From positions 21,314 through 33,893 of the forward strand of contig NVVP01000015.1 in NCBI GenBank assembly GCA_002402245.1: a stretch of 12,580 nucleotides of DNA, read 5' to 3'. The stretch is from Gammaproteobacteria bacterium (GTDB taxonomy: Bacteria; Pseudomonadota; Gammaproteobacteria; Nitrosococcales; Methylophagaceae). Position numbers and translations under genes: made by a program. Position 1 is the stretch's first letter. Each line of letters begins with the position of its first letter. Positions 1 to 6,435 of this stretch are shown here, in pieces. Below the pieces are notes generated by a model, which ran no database searches, was not told the origin of the DNA, and worked only from the letters and a program-made list of their open reading frames with translations.

Positions 1-903
1 GTAATCGATTTCCGGGTCAATACTTGCCCGACTTTATTTGGTGAAAAAATCGTTTTACGTATTTTAGACCCTACCAGCGCCCAATTAGGTATTGATGCTC
101 TTGGTTACGAAGAAGATCAAAAGAAGATTTTCTTAGAAATTATGCATCAACCCTACGGCATGGTACTCATTACTGGTCCGACAGGTAGTGGTAAAACCGT
201 CTCACTTTATACCGCTTTAAATATTCTAAATACTGATGATAGAAATATTTCAACAGCAGAAGATCCTGTCGAAATCACCTTAGCTGGCATCAATCAGGTT
301 AATGTAAATCCCACTGTCGGTTTGACTTTTTCATCTGCTTTAAAAGCGTTTTTACGACAAGATCCTGATATTATTATGGTCGGGGAAATTCGTGATTTAG
401 AAACAGCCGAGATATCTATTAAGGCGGCCCAAACAGGGCATATGGTATTTTCAACCTTACATACTAATGATGCACCTCAAACGCTCACTCGTTTAGCTAA
501 TATGGGCGTGCCCGCTTTTAATATTGCTTCTGCCGTCAGCCTTATTATTGCTCAACGTCTTGGCCGCCGCTTATGTGCCAACTGTAAAACAGTCGACACT
601 ATTCCTACAGATATTTTATTAGAGGAAGGCTTCACACAATCGCAAATAAAAGAAGGTATCACTATTTATAAAGCGGTAGGATGTGACAGCTGTACTCATG
701 GCTACAAAGGTCGAGTAGGGATCTACCAAGTCATGCCGGTTTCAGAAGCGATGGGCCGTATCATTATGGATGGCGGTAACTCAATTCAGCTTGGCGATCA
801 ATCTAAAAAAGAAGGCATTGCAGATTTAAGAGAGTCCGGTTTGAAAAAAGTGGCGGCGGGTCTCACCAGTCTTGAAGAAATTAACCGTGTCATCAAGGAG
901 TAA
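1..903 (+). CDS. pilB: Type IV pilus assembly ATPase PilB, 3' part (5' end off window)
   Basis: This is the C-terminal ~300 residues of the hexameric cytoplasmic ATPase that powers type IV pilus extension. The frame is open from base 1, so the internal ATG at 142 is not the start; residues before it (RVNTCPTLFGEKIVLRIL) are typical of the family. Visible motifs are Walker A GPTGSGKT (nt 175-198), the Asp box (STAEDPVE), Walker B with the DPDIIMVGEIRD signature and the His box (TGHMVFSTLHTND). A tetracysteine zinc motif follows, CANC and CDSC about 45 residues apart, and the C-terminus ends in EEINRVIKE as in PilB. GspE of type II secretion is related, but adjacent pilC and pilD make PilB more likely. 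The N-terminal half (about 270 residues in relatives) lies left of the window. The final codons double as the ribosome-binding site of pilC. Confidence 0.95.
   Translation, partial: VIDFRVNTCPTLFGEKIVLRILDPTSAQLGIDALGYEEDQKKIFLEIMHQPYGMVLITGPTGSGKTVSLYTALNILNTDDRNISTAEDPVEITLAGINQVNVNPTVGLTFSSALKAFLRQDPDIIMVGEIRDLETAEISIKAAQTGHMVFSTLHTNDAPQTLTRLANMGVPAFNIASAVSLIIAQRLGRRLCANCKTVDTIPTDILLEEGFTQSQIKEGITIYKAVGCDSCTHGYKGRVGIYQVMPVSEAMGRIIMDGGNSIQLGDQSKKEGIADLRESGLKKVAAGLTSLEEINRVIKE
895..900 (+). promoter_or_regulatory. Ribosome-binding site of pilC inside the pilB 3' end
   Basis: AAGGAG is formed by the last two sense codons of pilB and lies 6 nt before the pilC ATG at 907. This good match and spacing support that start and suggest translational coupling of pilB and pilC. 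Confidence 0.75.
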
Positions 904-906
904 TTA

Positions 907-2130
907 ATGGCTAAAAAAAAAGTAAAGCTAAACCCAGTGTTTATATGGCAAGGTAAAGATAAAAATGGCAACCGTATTAAAGGTGAAATTACAGCTGAGA
1001 ATATTAACCTCGCCAAGGCGTTGCTTCGGCGTCAAGGCACAGTGCCAATAAAAATAAAGAAAAAACCTAAAGATCTTTTTGCCGCTAAAAAACCGCCGAT
1101 TAAACCTGCAGACATTGCTGTTTTTAGTCGCATGATCGCCACCATGATGTCATCAGGTGTGCCGTTAATGCAGTCAATGCAAATTATTGGTGAAGGTCAT
1201 GAAAATGCCAGTATGCAAGATCTTATTTTAACAATAAAAGCAGATGTTGAATCAGGTACTAGTTTCGCTGAATCACTAGGCAAACACCCACTTTATTTTG
1301 ATGATTTATTCGTTAATCTAGTCAATGCGGGTGAGCAATCAGGTACATTGGAAACACTGCTTCATGAAATTGCCATCTACAAAGAAAAAACTGAAGCCTT
1401 AAAGTCAAAAATTAAAAAAGCCTTGGTCTACCCCATTTCTATTTTGGTTGTCGCCTTCGTGGTAACGGCTATTTTAATGATTTTTGTTATTCCTCAATTT
1501 GAAACATTATTTGCTGGTTTTGGTGCGGAACTACCCGGCCTGACCCAATTTGTAATTGGATTATCACAATTCTTCCAACAGTGGTGGTGGCTTATTTTTG
1601 GCTCTATTATTGGTGGCGTCTATGCTCTACTTGAAGGAAAAAAACGCTCGCGTAAAGTGCAGCACTTTTTCGATCGTGCCTTATTAAAAGTACCCGTCAT
1701 TGGCGCCATTATGGAAAAAGGGGCCATTGCTCGTTTTGCTCGTACCTTTGCCACCATGTTTAAAGCCGGTGTACCAATGGTTGAAGCCATGCTATCCGTA
1801 GCAGGAGCAACAGGTAATATTGTATTTAGTGACGGCACAATGAAAATGCGGGATGAAGTCTCAACCGGAACACAACTTAATGTCACCATGAAGCACAGTG
1901 AACTTTTCCCCAATATGGTGGTTCAAATGGTAGCGATTGGTGAGGAATCTGGTGCTTTGGATACCATGTTAGAAAAAGTAGCTGACTTTTATGAATCTGA
2001 GGTTGATGATGCGGTAGACAATATGACCGCATTGATGGAGCCAATGATTATGGCATTCTTAGGTGTCGTTATTGGTACTTTAGTTATTGCCATGTATCTA
2101 CCTATTTTCAAACTGGGTGCGGTCGTTTAA
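907..2130 (+). CDS. pilC: Type IV pilus inner-membrane platform protein PilC
   Basis: PilC is the inner-membrane core protein that couples PilB and the retraction ATPase to pilin insertion. The 407-residue length is usual. The soluble N-terminal part begins with a WQGKDKNGNRIKGE-type stretch. Two T2SSF repeats follow, recognisable from the parallel segments FSRMIATMMSSGVPLMQSM (about residues 75-93) and FARTFATMFKAGVPMVEAM (about 278-296). Hydrophobic segments lie near residues 173-198, 215-241 and 378-402, giving the three membrane helices known for the family. It starts 3 nt after pilB with a strong ribosome-binding site, and pilD follows after 3 nt, so the three are almost certainly one transcript. 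No truncation or unusual feature was seen. Confidence 0.96.
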   Translation: MAKKKVKLNPVFIWQGKDKNGNRIKGEITAENINLAKALLRRQGTVPIKIKKKPKDLFAAKKPPIKPADIAVFSRMIATMMSSGVPLMQSMQIIGEGHENASMQDLILTIKADVESGTSFAESLGKHPLYFDDLFVNLVNAGEQSGTLETLLHEIAIYKEKTEALKSKIKKALVYPISILVVAFVVTAILMIFVIPQFETLFAGFGAELPGLTQFVIGLSQFFQQWWWLIFGSIIGGVYALLEGKKRSRKVQHFFDRALLKVPVIGAIMEKGAIARFARTFATMFKAGVPMVEAMLSVAGATGNIVFSDGTMKMRDEVSTGTQLNVTMKHSELFPNMVVQMVAIGEESGALDTMLEKVADFYESEVDDAVDNMTALMEPMIMAFLGVVIGTLVIAMYLPIFKLGAVV

Positions 2131-2133
2131 TTT

Positions 2134-3000
2134 ATGGCATTTCTTTCACTGCTTGAGACTTCACCTGAACTATTTTTAACGTTTATAATCATCATCGGCT
2201 TATTAGTCGGTAGTTTCTTAAATGTTGTTATCTACCGCCTACCTGTGATGATGGAACGTGAATGGCATGAGCAATGTGCCGAGTTAAAGGGTGACGCTCC
2301 GGCAGAGATGGAAAAATTCACCCTCAATGCCCCACGTTCACGTTGCCCACACTGTAATCATGCCATTACGGCTATTGAAAATATTCCTGTCATAAGCTAT
2401 CTCGCGTTACGGGGAAAGTGTCGCCAATGTAAAACAGCTATTTCAGCTCGTTACCCGATAATAGAACTACTTACAGGCGTATTATCAGGGGTAATAGCAT
2501 GGAAGTTTGGTTTAGAGTGGGCCTGCTTAGGAGCCTTACTACTCACTTGGTCACTTATCGCACTCACCTTTATCGATGTTGATCACCAATTATTACCTGA
2601 CAGTATTACTTTACCTTTAGTCTGGCTAGGTCTCAGCTTTAATCTCTTTTCAACTTATACTGATTTACATAGCAGTGTTATCGGTGCTTTAGCGGGTTAC
2701 TTATCCCTCTGGGGCGTCTTTCAAGCCTTTAAACTAGTCACAGGTAAGGAAGGCATGGGTTATGGTGACTTTAAGCTCCTAGCAGCGCTGGGAGCATGGT
2801 TAGGCTGGAGCTTTTTACCGTCCATCATTTTATTATCCTCGCTGGTAGGCGCTACTGTCGGTATTCTGCTTATTGTCTTTCGCCAACATCAACGGAGTAC
2901 TCCCATTCCCTTTGGCCCTTACCTCGCAGTAGCGGGTTGGCTTTCTTTAGTTTGGGGCAATGAGATTAATCATATTTACCTCTCTTGGGTACTTTCTTAG
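2134..3000 (+). CDS. pilD: Prepilin leader peptidase / N-methyltransferase PilD
   Basis: PilD is a polytopic inner-membrane aspartyl protease of the A24 family. It cleaves the short leader of type IV prepilins and related pseudopilins and then N-methylates the new N-terminal residue. The 288-residue protein has an N-terminal membrane helix (about 13-35) and then a cytoplasmic domain with two zinc-binding CxxC pairs (C71/C74 and C96/C99). The two catalytic aspartates can be assigned: D148 in FIDVDHQLLPD and D212 in the GYGDFK motif. Several further hydrophobic helices run to the C-terminus. The ATG lies 3 nt after the pilC stop. No good Shine-Dalgarno sequence is visible, so translation may depend on coupling to pilC. 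All motifs needed for both activities are intact. Confidence 0.97.
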   Translation: MAFLSLLETSPELFLTFIIIIGLLVGSFLNVVIYRLPVMMEREWHEQCAELKGDAPAEMEKFTLNAPRSRCPHCNHAITAIENIPVISYLALRGKCRQCKTAISARYPIIELLTGVLSGVIAWKFGLEWACLGALLLTWSLIALTFIDVDHQLLPDSITLPLVWLGLSFNLFSTYTDLHSSVIGALAGYLSLWGVFQAFKLVTGKEGMGYGDFKLLAALGAWLGWSFLPSIILLSSLVGATVGILLIVFRQHQRSTPIPFGPYLAVAGWLSLVWGNEINHIYLSWVLS

Positions 3001-3003
3001 CTT

Positions 3004-3033
3004 GCTATGAAGCTAAAGCATTCGCTTCAAAGC
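3004..3033 (+). other. Imperfect hairpin between pilD and coaE
   Basis: GCT-A-TGAAGC (3004-3012/13) can pair with GCTTCA-A-AGC (3024-3033), giving 9 pairs, one A/A mismatch and a 10-nt loop. No T-run follows, so it is not a standard rho-independent terminator. It fills most of the 53-nt gap and could slow transcription or protect the pil mRNA 3' end. A chance fold is possible. Confidence 0.3.
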
Positions 3034-3053
3034 TATACAGCTAATGATTAATT

Positions 3054-3647
3054 ATGTTTAAAGTAGGTTTAACAGGAGGGATTGCAAGCGGCAAATCAAC
3101 CGTCTGCCAATTATTTTCTGAGCTAGGCATAAGCATTGTTGATGCAGATATTATTGCCAGAGAGTTAGTCATGCCTGGTCAGGCCGCACTTTCAGAAATC
3201 ATCAACACTTTTGGCCGTTCAATTTTACTACTTGACGGTTCACTCAATCGCACTTTATTACGCAAAATCATTTTCTCTGATCCCGAAAAAAAGCAACTAT
3301 TAGAATCTATCCTTCATCCTAGAATTCATCATCAACTCAAGCTTAAAAGTGATGCTGCCAGCTCGACTTATTGTATTTTAGCCATTCCTTTACTAGCTGA
3401 AACAACAATGAACTATGAGTTAAACCGTATTCTAGTCATTGATATTGATGAACAAAAACAAGTCCACAGACTCTGTGACCGAGATGGTTTGACTAAAGCA
3501 GAAGCAGATAACATTATTAAACAACAAGCACAGCCGAGTCGAAGAAAATCCATTGCTGATGATATTTTAATAAATAACGAATCACTATTAGAACTCAAAA
3601 TTCAAGTGGCACAATTAGACAAAGTATACCGAGGCTTAGCGCTTTAA
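3054..3647 (+). CDS. coaE: Dephospho-CoA kinase
   Basis: CoaE catalyses the last step of coenzyme A synthesis, ATP-dependent phosphorylation of the 3'-hydroxyl of dephospho-CoA in the cytoplasm. The 197-residue length is typical. The P-loop GGIASGKST is at residues 8-16, followed by VDADIIARELV, which supplies the conserved acidic residue for substrate activation. LHPRIHHQL and IPLLAET are conserved substrate-domain segments. The lid and C-terminal part (RDGLTKAEADNIIKQQ, then SRRKSIADDILINN) match the family closely. The ATG at 3054 places the P-loop at the normal distance from the N-terminus, although no clear Shine-Dalgarno sequence precedes it. Its position between pilD and zapD is the conserved gammaproteobacterial arrangement and has no obvious metabolic meaning. 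Confidence 0.96.
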   Translation: MFKVGLTGGIASGKSTVCQLFSELGISIVDADIIARELVMPGQAALSEIINTFGRSILLLDGSLNRTLLRKIIFSDPEKKQLLESILHPRIHHQLKLKSDAASSTYCILAIPLLAETTMNYELNRILVIDIDEQKQVHRLCDRDGLTKAEADNIIKQQAQPSRRKSIADDILINNESLLELKIQVAQLDKVYRGLAL

Positions 3648-3675
3648 ACGCTTATTAGTTGCCTGTTCGTCCATA

Positions 3676-3705
3676 GTCGGCGACAATGTAGCCTTTATTG
3701 CCGAC
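3676..3705 (+). other. GTCGGC/GCCGAC inverted repeat before zapD
   Basis: A perfect 6-bp G+C-rich stem (3676-3681 with 3700-3705) encloses 18 nt. AAT (3685-3687) can extend pairing with ATT (3697-3699) if GAC bulges out. No T-run follows, so it is a poor rho-independent terminator. It sits 23 nt before the GTG start of zapD and might influence zapD expression or act as an mRNA-stabilising stem. Confidence 0.4.
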
Positions 3706-3728
3706 GATATTTATCTAAACTAGACACA

Positions 3729-4499
3729 GTGGCTGACTCAATTACCTACGAACAACCGCTTAATGAGCGTATACGCACCTTTCTTCGGCTAGAATTTCTA
3801 TTCACTGGATTAGATACTGCGCTTAAAGGCGACTCTGAGCAAAATAATCGTGATGCGATTCAGGCTTTGTCTAATATCCTATCCGTCTTTGATCGTACCG
3901 ACTTAAAGCAAGAGATCATTAAAGAACTCGATCGCTTAATTAGTGATTTGTCCGCTTTAGAAAATAGTCCTGGTGTTGATAAATATGCCCTAAATTCACT
4001 ACTTGATGAACTAGATCAGATTGTGGATTCCTTGCATCTGATTAAAACAGCTATTGGCCAAGCCTTACGTGAAAATGATTTTTTATATAGTATTCGCCAA
4101 CGTTCAAGCATTCCTGGTGGCACTTGTGATTTCGATTTACCTGCTTACCACTTCTGGTTACAACACGTCTCAGATGAACAGCGAAAGCAACATCTGCTTG
4201 AATGGTCAAAGCAGTTTTCTGCAGTACAGTCTGCCGTCAATATAGTACTTCGATTAATTAGAAGTAGCACTGGATTTACTCCTGCTACTGCATCTGCTGG
4301 TTTTTATCAGCACAGTTTAGATAGTTCACAAACGACTCAAATTATCAGAGTGAAAATAGCAAAAAATGCCGCTTATTTTCCTGAAATAAGTGGTGGAAAA
4401 CACCGTTTTACCGTACGTTTTATGACATTTGAGCTAGGCCAACGTCCTCAACAAGTGACTGATGACATTGATTTCAGCCTCAGCTGTTGCTCAATGTAA
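3729..4499 (+). CDS. zapD: Cell division protein ZapD (FtsZ-associated)
   Basis: ZapD binds the C-terminal tail of FtsZ and bundles its filaments, stabilising the Z-ring. The 256-residue protein is close to the E. coli length of 247. Family hallmarks are the start YEQPLNERIRTFLRLE, the central SSIPGGTCDFDLPAYHFW segment and the C-terminal beta-rich part with AGFYQHSL and PEISGGKHRFTVRF. The N-terminal half is helical and acidic, as expected for its helical bundle. The start chosen is GTG at 3729, because it puts the conserved YEQPLNER segment near the N-terminus and no in-frame ATG lies upstream. The frame itself stays open upstream, and no Shine-Dalgarno sequence is visible. A hairpin precedes it, and yacG follows after 16 nt. 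Confidence 0.94.
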   Translation: MADSITYEQPLNERIRTFLRLEFLFTGLDTALKGDSEQNNRDAIQALSNILSVFDRTDLKQEIIKELDRLISDLSALENSPGVDKYALNSLLDELDQIVDSLHLIKTAIGQALRENDFLYSIRQRSSIPGGTCDFDLPAYHFWLQHVSDEQRKQHLLEWSKQFSAVQSAVNIVLRLIRSSTGFTPATASAGFYQHSLDSSQTTQIIRVKIAKNAAYFPEISGGKHRFTVRFMTFELGQRPQQVTDDIDFSLSCCSM

Positions 4500-4502
4500 T
4501 TA

Positions 4503-4506
4503 AAGG
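4503..4506 (+). promoter_or_regulatory. Ribosome-binding site of yacG
   Basis: AAGG in the short zapD-yacG gap lies 9 nt before the ATG at 4516 and supports that start. It is short but correctly spaced. Confidence 0.5.
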
Positions 4507-4515
4507 TTACAATTA

Positions 4516-4713
4516 ATGGTTAAAATAGTACAGTGCCCACAATGTAATAAAGACGTGCCATGGCAACAAGATGAGCAATGGAAACCTTTTTGCAGTCACC
4601 GGTGCAAGCTTATCGACTTAGGCGAATGGGCCTCTGAAGGCCACAAAATAGCTGGAGAGCCAACAGGTATCGAGATTGATCCTGAACAGTTTAATCCTTC
4701 AGACTATCACTGA
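4516..4713 (+). CDS. yacG: DNA gyrase inhibitor YacG (zinc protein)
   Basis: YacG is a small zinc protein shown in E. coli to bind GyrB and inhibit DNA gyrase. The 65-residue protein is the usual size. The four zinc ligands are C7 and C10 (CPQC) plus C26 and C30 (CSHRC). The family core LIDLGEWASEGHKIAG follows, then an acidic tail. It lies 16 nt after zapD and ends the + strand cluster. The stop codon is only 15 nt from the stop of the convergent nadA and I see no terminator between them. Identification is firm; its physiological role in this organism is inferred from E. coli. Confidence 0.94.
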   Translation: MVKIVQCPQCNKDVPWQQDEQWKPFCSHRCKLIDLGEWASEGHKIAGEPTGIEIDPEQFNPSDYH

Positions 4714-4728
4714 TTACCCAAGAAAAAT

Positions 4729-5805
4729 TTAGGCGTCACCCGCCGTCAAAATCCCTTGCTCTAGTGAAAAGTTAATCATCTTATTCAATGGAATCAATGC
4801 TTTTTGACGGGTAGCTTCATCTACTTCAATCGTATTAGTAGAATCTCGCAATGCTTCATATAAGTTGACGAGGGTATTCATTGCCATCCATGGGCAATGG
4901 GCACAGCTTTTACAAGTCGCACTTTTACCACCGGTAGGTGCCGGGATTAATAACTTATCAGGTACCACCTGAGCCATTTTATAAAACAAACCATGATCGG
5001 TTGCAATAATAAGGGTATCGGCTTTTGACTTTTTGCCCGCGGCAATAATTTGTTTGGTTGATCCGACAAAATCTGCCTGTGCAATGATCGATTCGGGTGA
5101 CTCAGGATGAACAAGGACCTCAGCATTCGGGTATTTCTTTTTCACCTGCTCTAACTCATAGAGTTTGAACTCATCATGAACCACGCAGTTGCCCTGCCAC
5201 ATAATCATGTCGGCATTGGTTTTATTCTTAATATATTGGCCTAAGTGACGATCCGGCCCCCAAATAATTTTCTTACCTTGCGCCATTAAATGGTTAATAA
5301 TTTGGATGGCATTGCTTGAGGTTACAATCCAGTCTGCCCGCGCTTTAACTTCTATACTGGTATTGGCATAAACCACCACTTCACGCTCAGGATAAAGATC
5401 ACAGAACTGGCTAAACTCATCAATTGGACAGCCTAAGTCCAAGGAACATTCAGCCTCAAGTGTTGGCATAATAACCGTTTTCTCAGGGCTTAAAATCTTT
5501 GAGGTTTCCCCCATAAAGCGTACACCACATATAACCAGTGTACTTGCACTATGTTGTGCACCAAAATTGGCCATATCTAAAGAGTCAGATACATAACCAC
5601 CCGTCGCTTCAGCAAGTGCTTGTAGTTCATCATCAACATAATAATGTGCAATGACTACGGCATTTTTTTCTTTCAGCAGCACTTTTATCTTTTCTACATA
5701 ATGTGCTTTTTCACTTTCGGTTAACCACGGTGCCGGCATTACATTTTCAATAATACTATCAATATTAGCTTGTAATTTAAGCGGTATTTCTTCAGCTAAA
5801 CTCAT
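4729..5805 (-). CDS. nadA: Quinolinate synthase (4Fe-4S)
   Basis: NadA condenses iminoaspartate with dihydroxyacetone phosphate to quinolinate in de novo NAD synthesis. The 358-residue protein aligns with E. coli NadA at a constant offset of +7. This makes C120 (in AECSLDLGC), C207 (in GNCVVHDEF) and C304 the likely ligands of the 4Fe-4S cluster. The CxxCxxC stretch at C298/C301/C304, seen in the E. coli-type enzyme and linked there to redox sensitivity, is present. Conserved AHYYVDDELQALAE and SDSLDMANFG segments lie in the first domain. The start overlaps the mutT stop as ATGA (4-nt overlap), implying translational coupling. No nadB or nadC is in the window. It is probably the last gene of the operon starting at 9181. 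Confidence 0.96.
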   Translation of the reverse strand: MSLAEEIPLKLQANIDSIIENVMPAPWLTESEKAHYVEKIKVLLKEKNAVVIAHYYVDDELQALAEATGGYVSDSLDMANFGAQHSASTLVICGVRFMGETSKILSPEKTVIMPTLEAECSLDLGCPIDEFSQFCDLYPEREVVVYANTSIEVKARADWIVTSSNAIQIINHLMAQGKKIIWGPDRHLGQYIKNKTNADMIMWQGNCVVHDEFKLYELEQVKKKYPNAEVLVHPESPESIIAQADFVGSTKQIIAAGKKSKADTLIIATDHGLFYKMAQVVPDKLLIPAPTGGKSATCKSCAHCPWMAMNTLVNLYEALRDSTNTIEVDEATRQKALIPLNKMINFSLEQGILTAGDA

Positions 5806-6200
5806 GGTTTACTCTTTGTTTTTAACATTTTAATAATTTCAATATTGGCACTAGGGAAATCATTTTCATTTAACTCGCCTATTGCTGTCCAACGCAGCTT
5901 CTGGCCTTCTCGACCTTCAGCTATCCCTTCAAAGCTAGTCACAGTCCAGACGTCTAATAAGACGCTCTTATCACCATAATCATGTTCAATCTCTATCAAA
6001 GGCTGTGCAGCGGTAATCAATAACCCTACTTCTTCATTTATTTCACGTAATAAGGCGTCATAAACCGCTTCACCTTGTTCAACTTTACCGCCGGGAAATT
6101 CCCACAGGCCACCTTGATGTTGATGTGCTTGGCGCAATGAAACGAGTACCTCTTGTTCAGAGCTAATAATTACCGCTACAGCAACATGGATATTAGACAT
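5802..6200 (-). CDS. mutT: 8-oxo-dGTP diphosphatase MutT (Nudix hydrolase)
   Basis: MutT removes oxidised 8-oxo-(d)GTP from the nucleotide pool by hydrolysis to the monophosphate, preventing A:T to C:G transversions. The 132-residue protein carries a complete Nudix box at residues 38-60 (GKVEQGE, then REINEEVGL, with E53, E56 and E57 as metal ligands). It is preceded by GGLWEFPGG, characteristic of MutT rather than other Nudix enzymes. R23 and N119 fall at the same numbers as the nucleotide-contacting residues of E. coli MutT. Its start lies within the end of the zinc-finger gene (8-nt overlap) and its TGA overlaps the nadA ATG. No strong Shine-Dalgarno sequence is seen, so it probably depends on coupling. 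In other gammaproteobacteria mutT is also near yacG-zapD-coaE. Confidence 0.93.
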   Translation of the reverse strand: MSNIHVAVAVIISSEQEVLVSLRQAHQHQGGLWEFPGGKVEQGEAVYDALLREINEEVGLLITAAQPLIEIEHDYGDKSVLLDVWTVTSFEGIAEGREGQKLRWTAIGELNENDFPSANIEIIKMLKTKSKP

Positions 6201-6399
6201 TTTGAGGAGTCTCTAATAACACGTAAACAGCACTACAATAAGGGCACATAACTTCAGCCTTGTCGGCAAAATCTAAATAAACTTTTGGGTGCCCATCCCA
6301 CTGACTCATGTCAGCAGTGGGGCAACTTAATGGCAAGTCAGAAGGATGAACTTCATAACGTTGTTCTGCGCATGCTTTAACAAGATCATTGTCATTCAT
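6193..6399 (-). CDS. Small CHCC zinc-finger protein (NDUFS6-like zf-CHCC family)
   Basis: This 68-residue protein belongs to the zf-CHCC family, whose fold is shared with the zinc subunit NDUFS6 of mitochondrial complex I. The bacterial members have no firmly assigned function. The probable zinc ligands are C26, H37, C52 and C55, within the typical pattern LSCP, WDGHPKVYLD and CPYCSAVY. The ATG is preceded by a good ribosome-binding stretch (GGAAGG on the minus strand, about 7 nt upstream), supporting the start. It lies 36 nt after aspS and overlaps mutT by 8 nt, so it is part of the same transcript. No NADH dehydrogenase genes are nearby, so a role with complex I is not supported by context. 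Confidence 0.88.
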   Translation of the reverse strand: MNDNDLVKACAEQRYEVHPSDLPLSCPTADMSQWDGHPKVYLDFADKAEVMCPYCSAVYVLLETPQNV

Positions 6400-6435
6400 T
6401 TCACACCTTCCAACTCGACATTAGTCAAACTAAGA

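Noticed and set aside
1620..1913. Minus-strand open frame (97 codons) inside pilC
   Set aside because: It is fully inside the second conserved domain of pilC, on the opposite strand, with no ribosome-binding site or family resemblance.
3676..3705. Rho-independent terminator after coaE
   Set aside because: The stem is good but no run of T follows on the + strand and the loop is long, so it is listed only as an inverted repeat.
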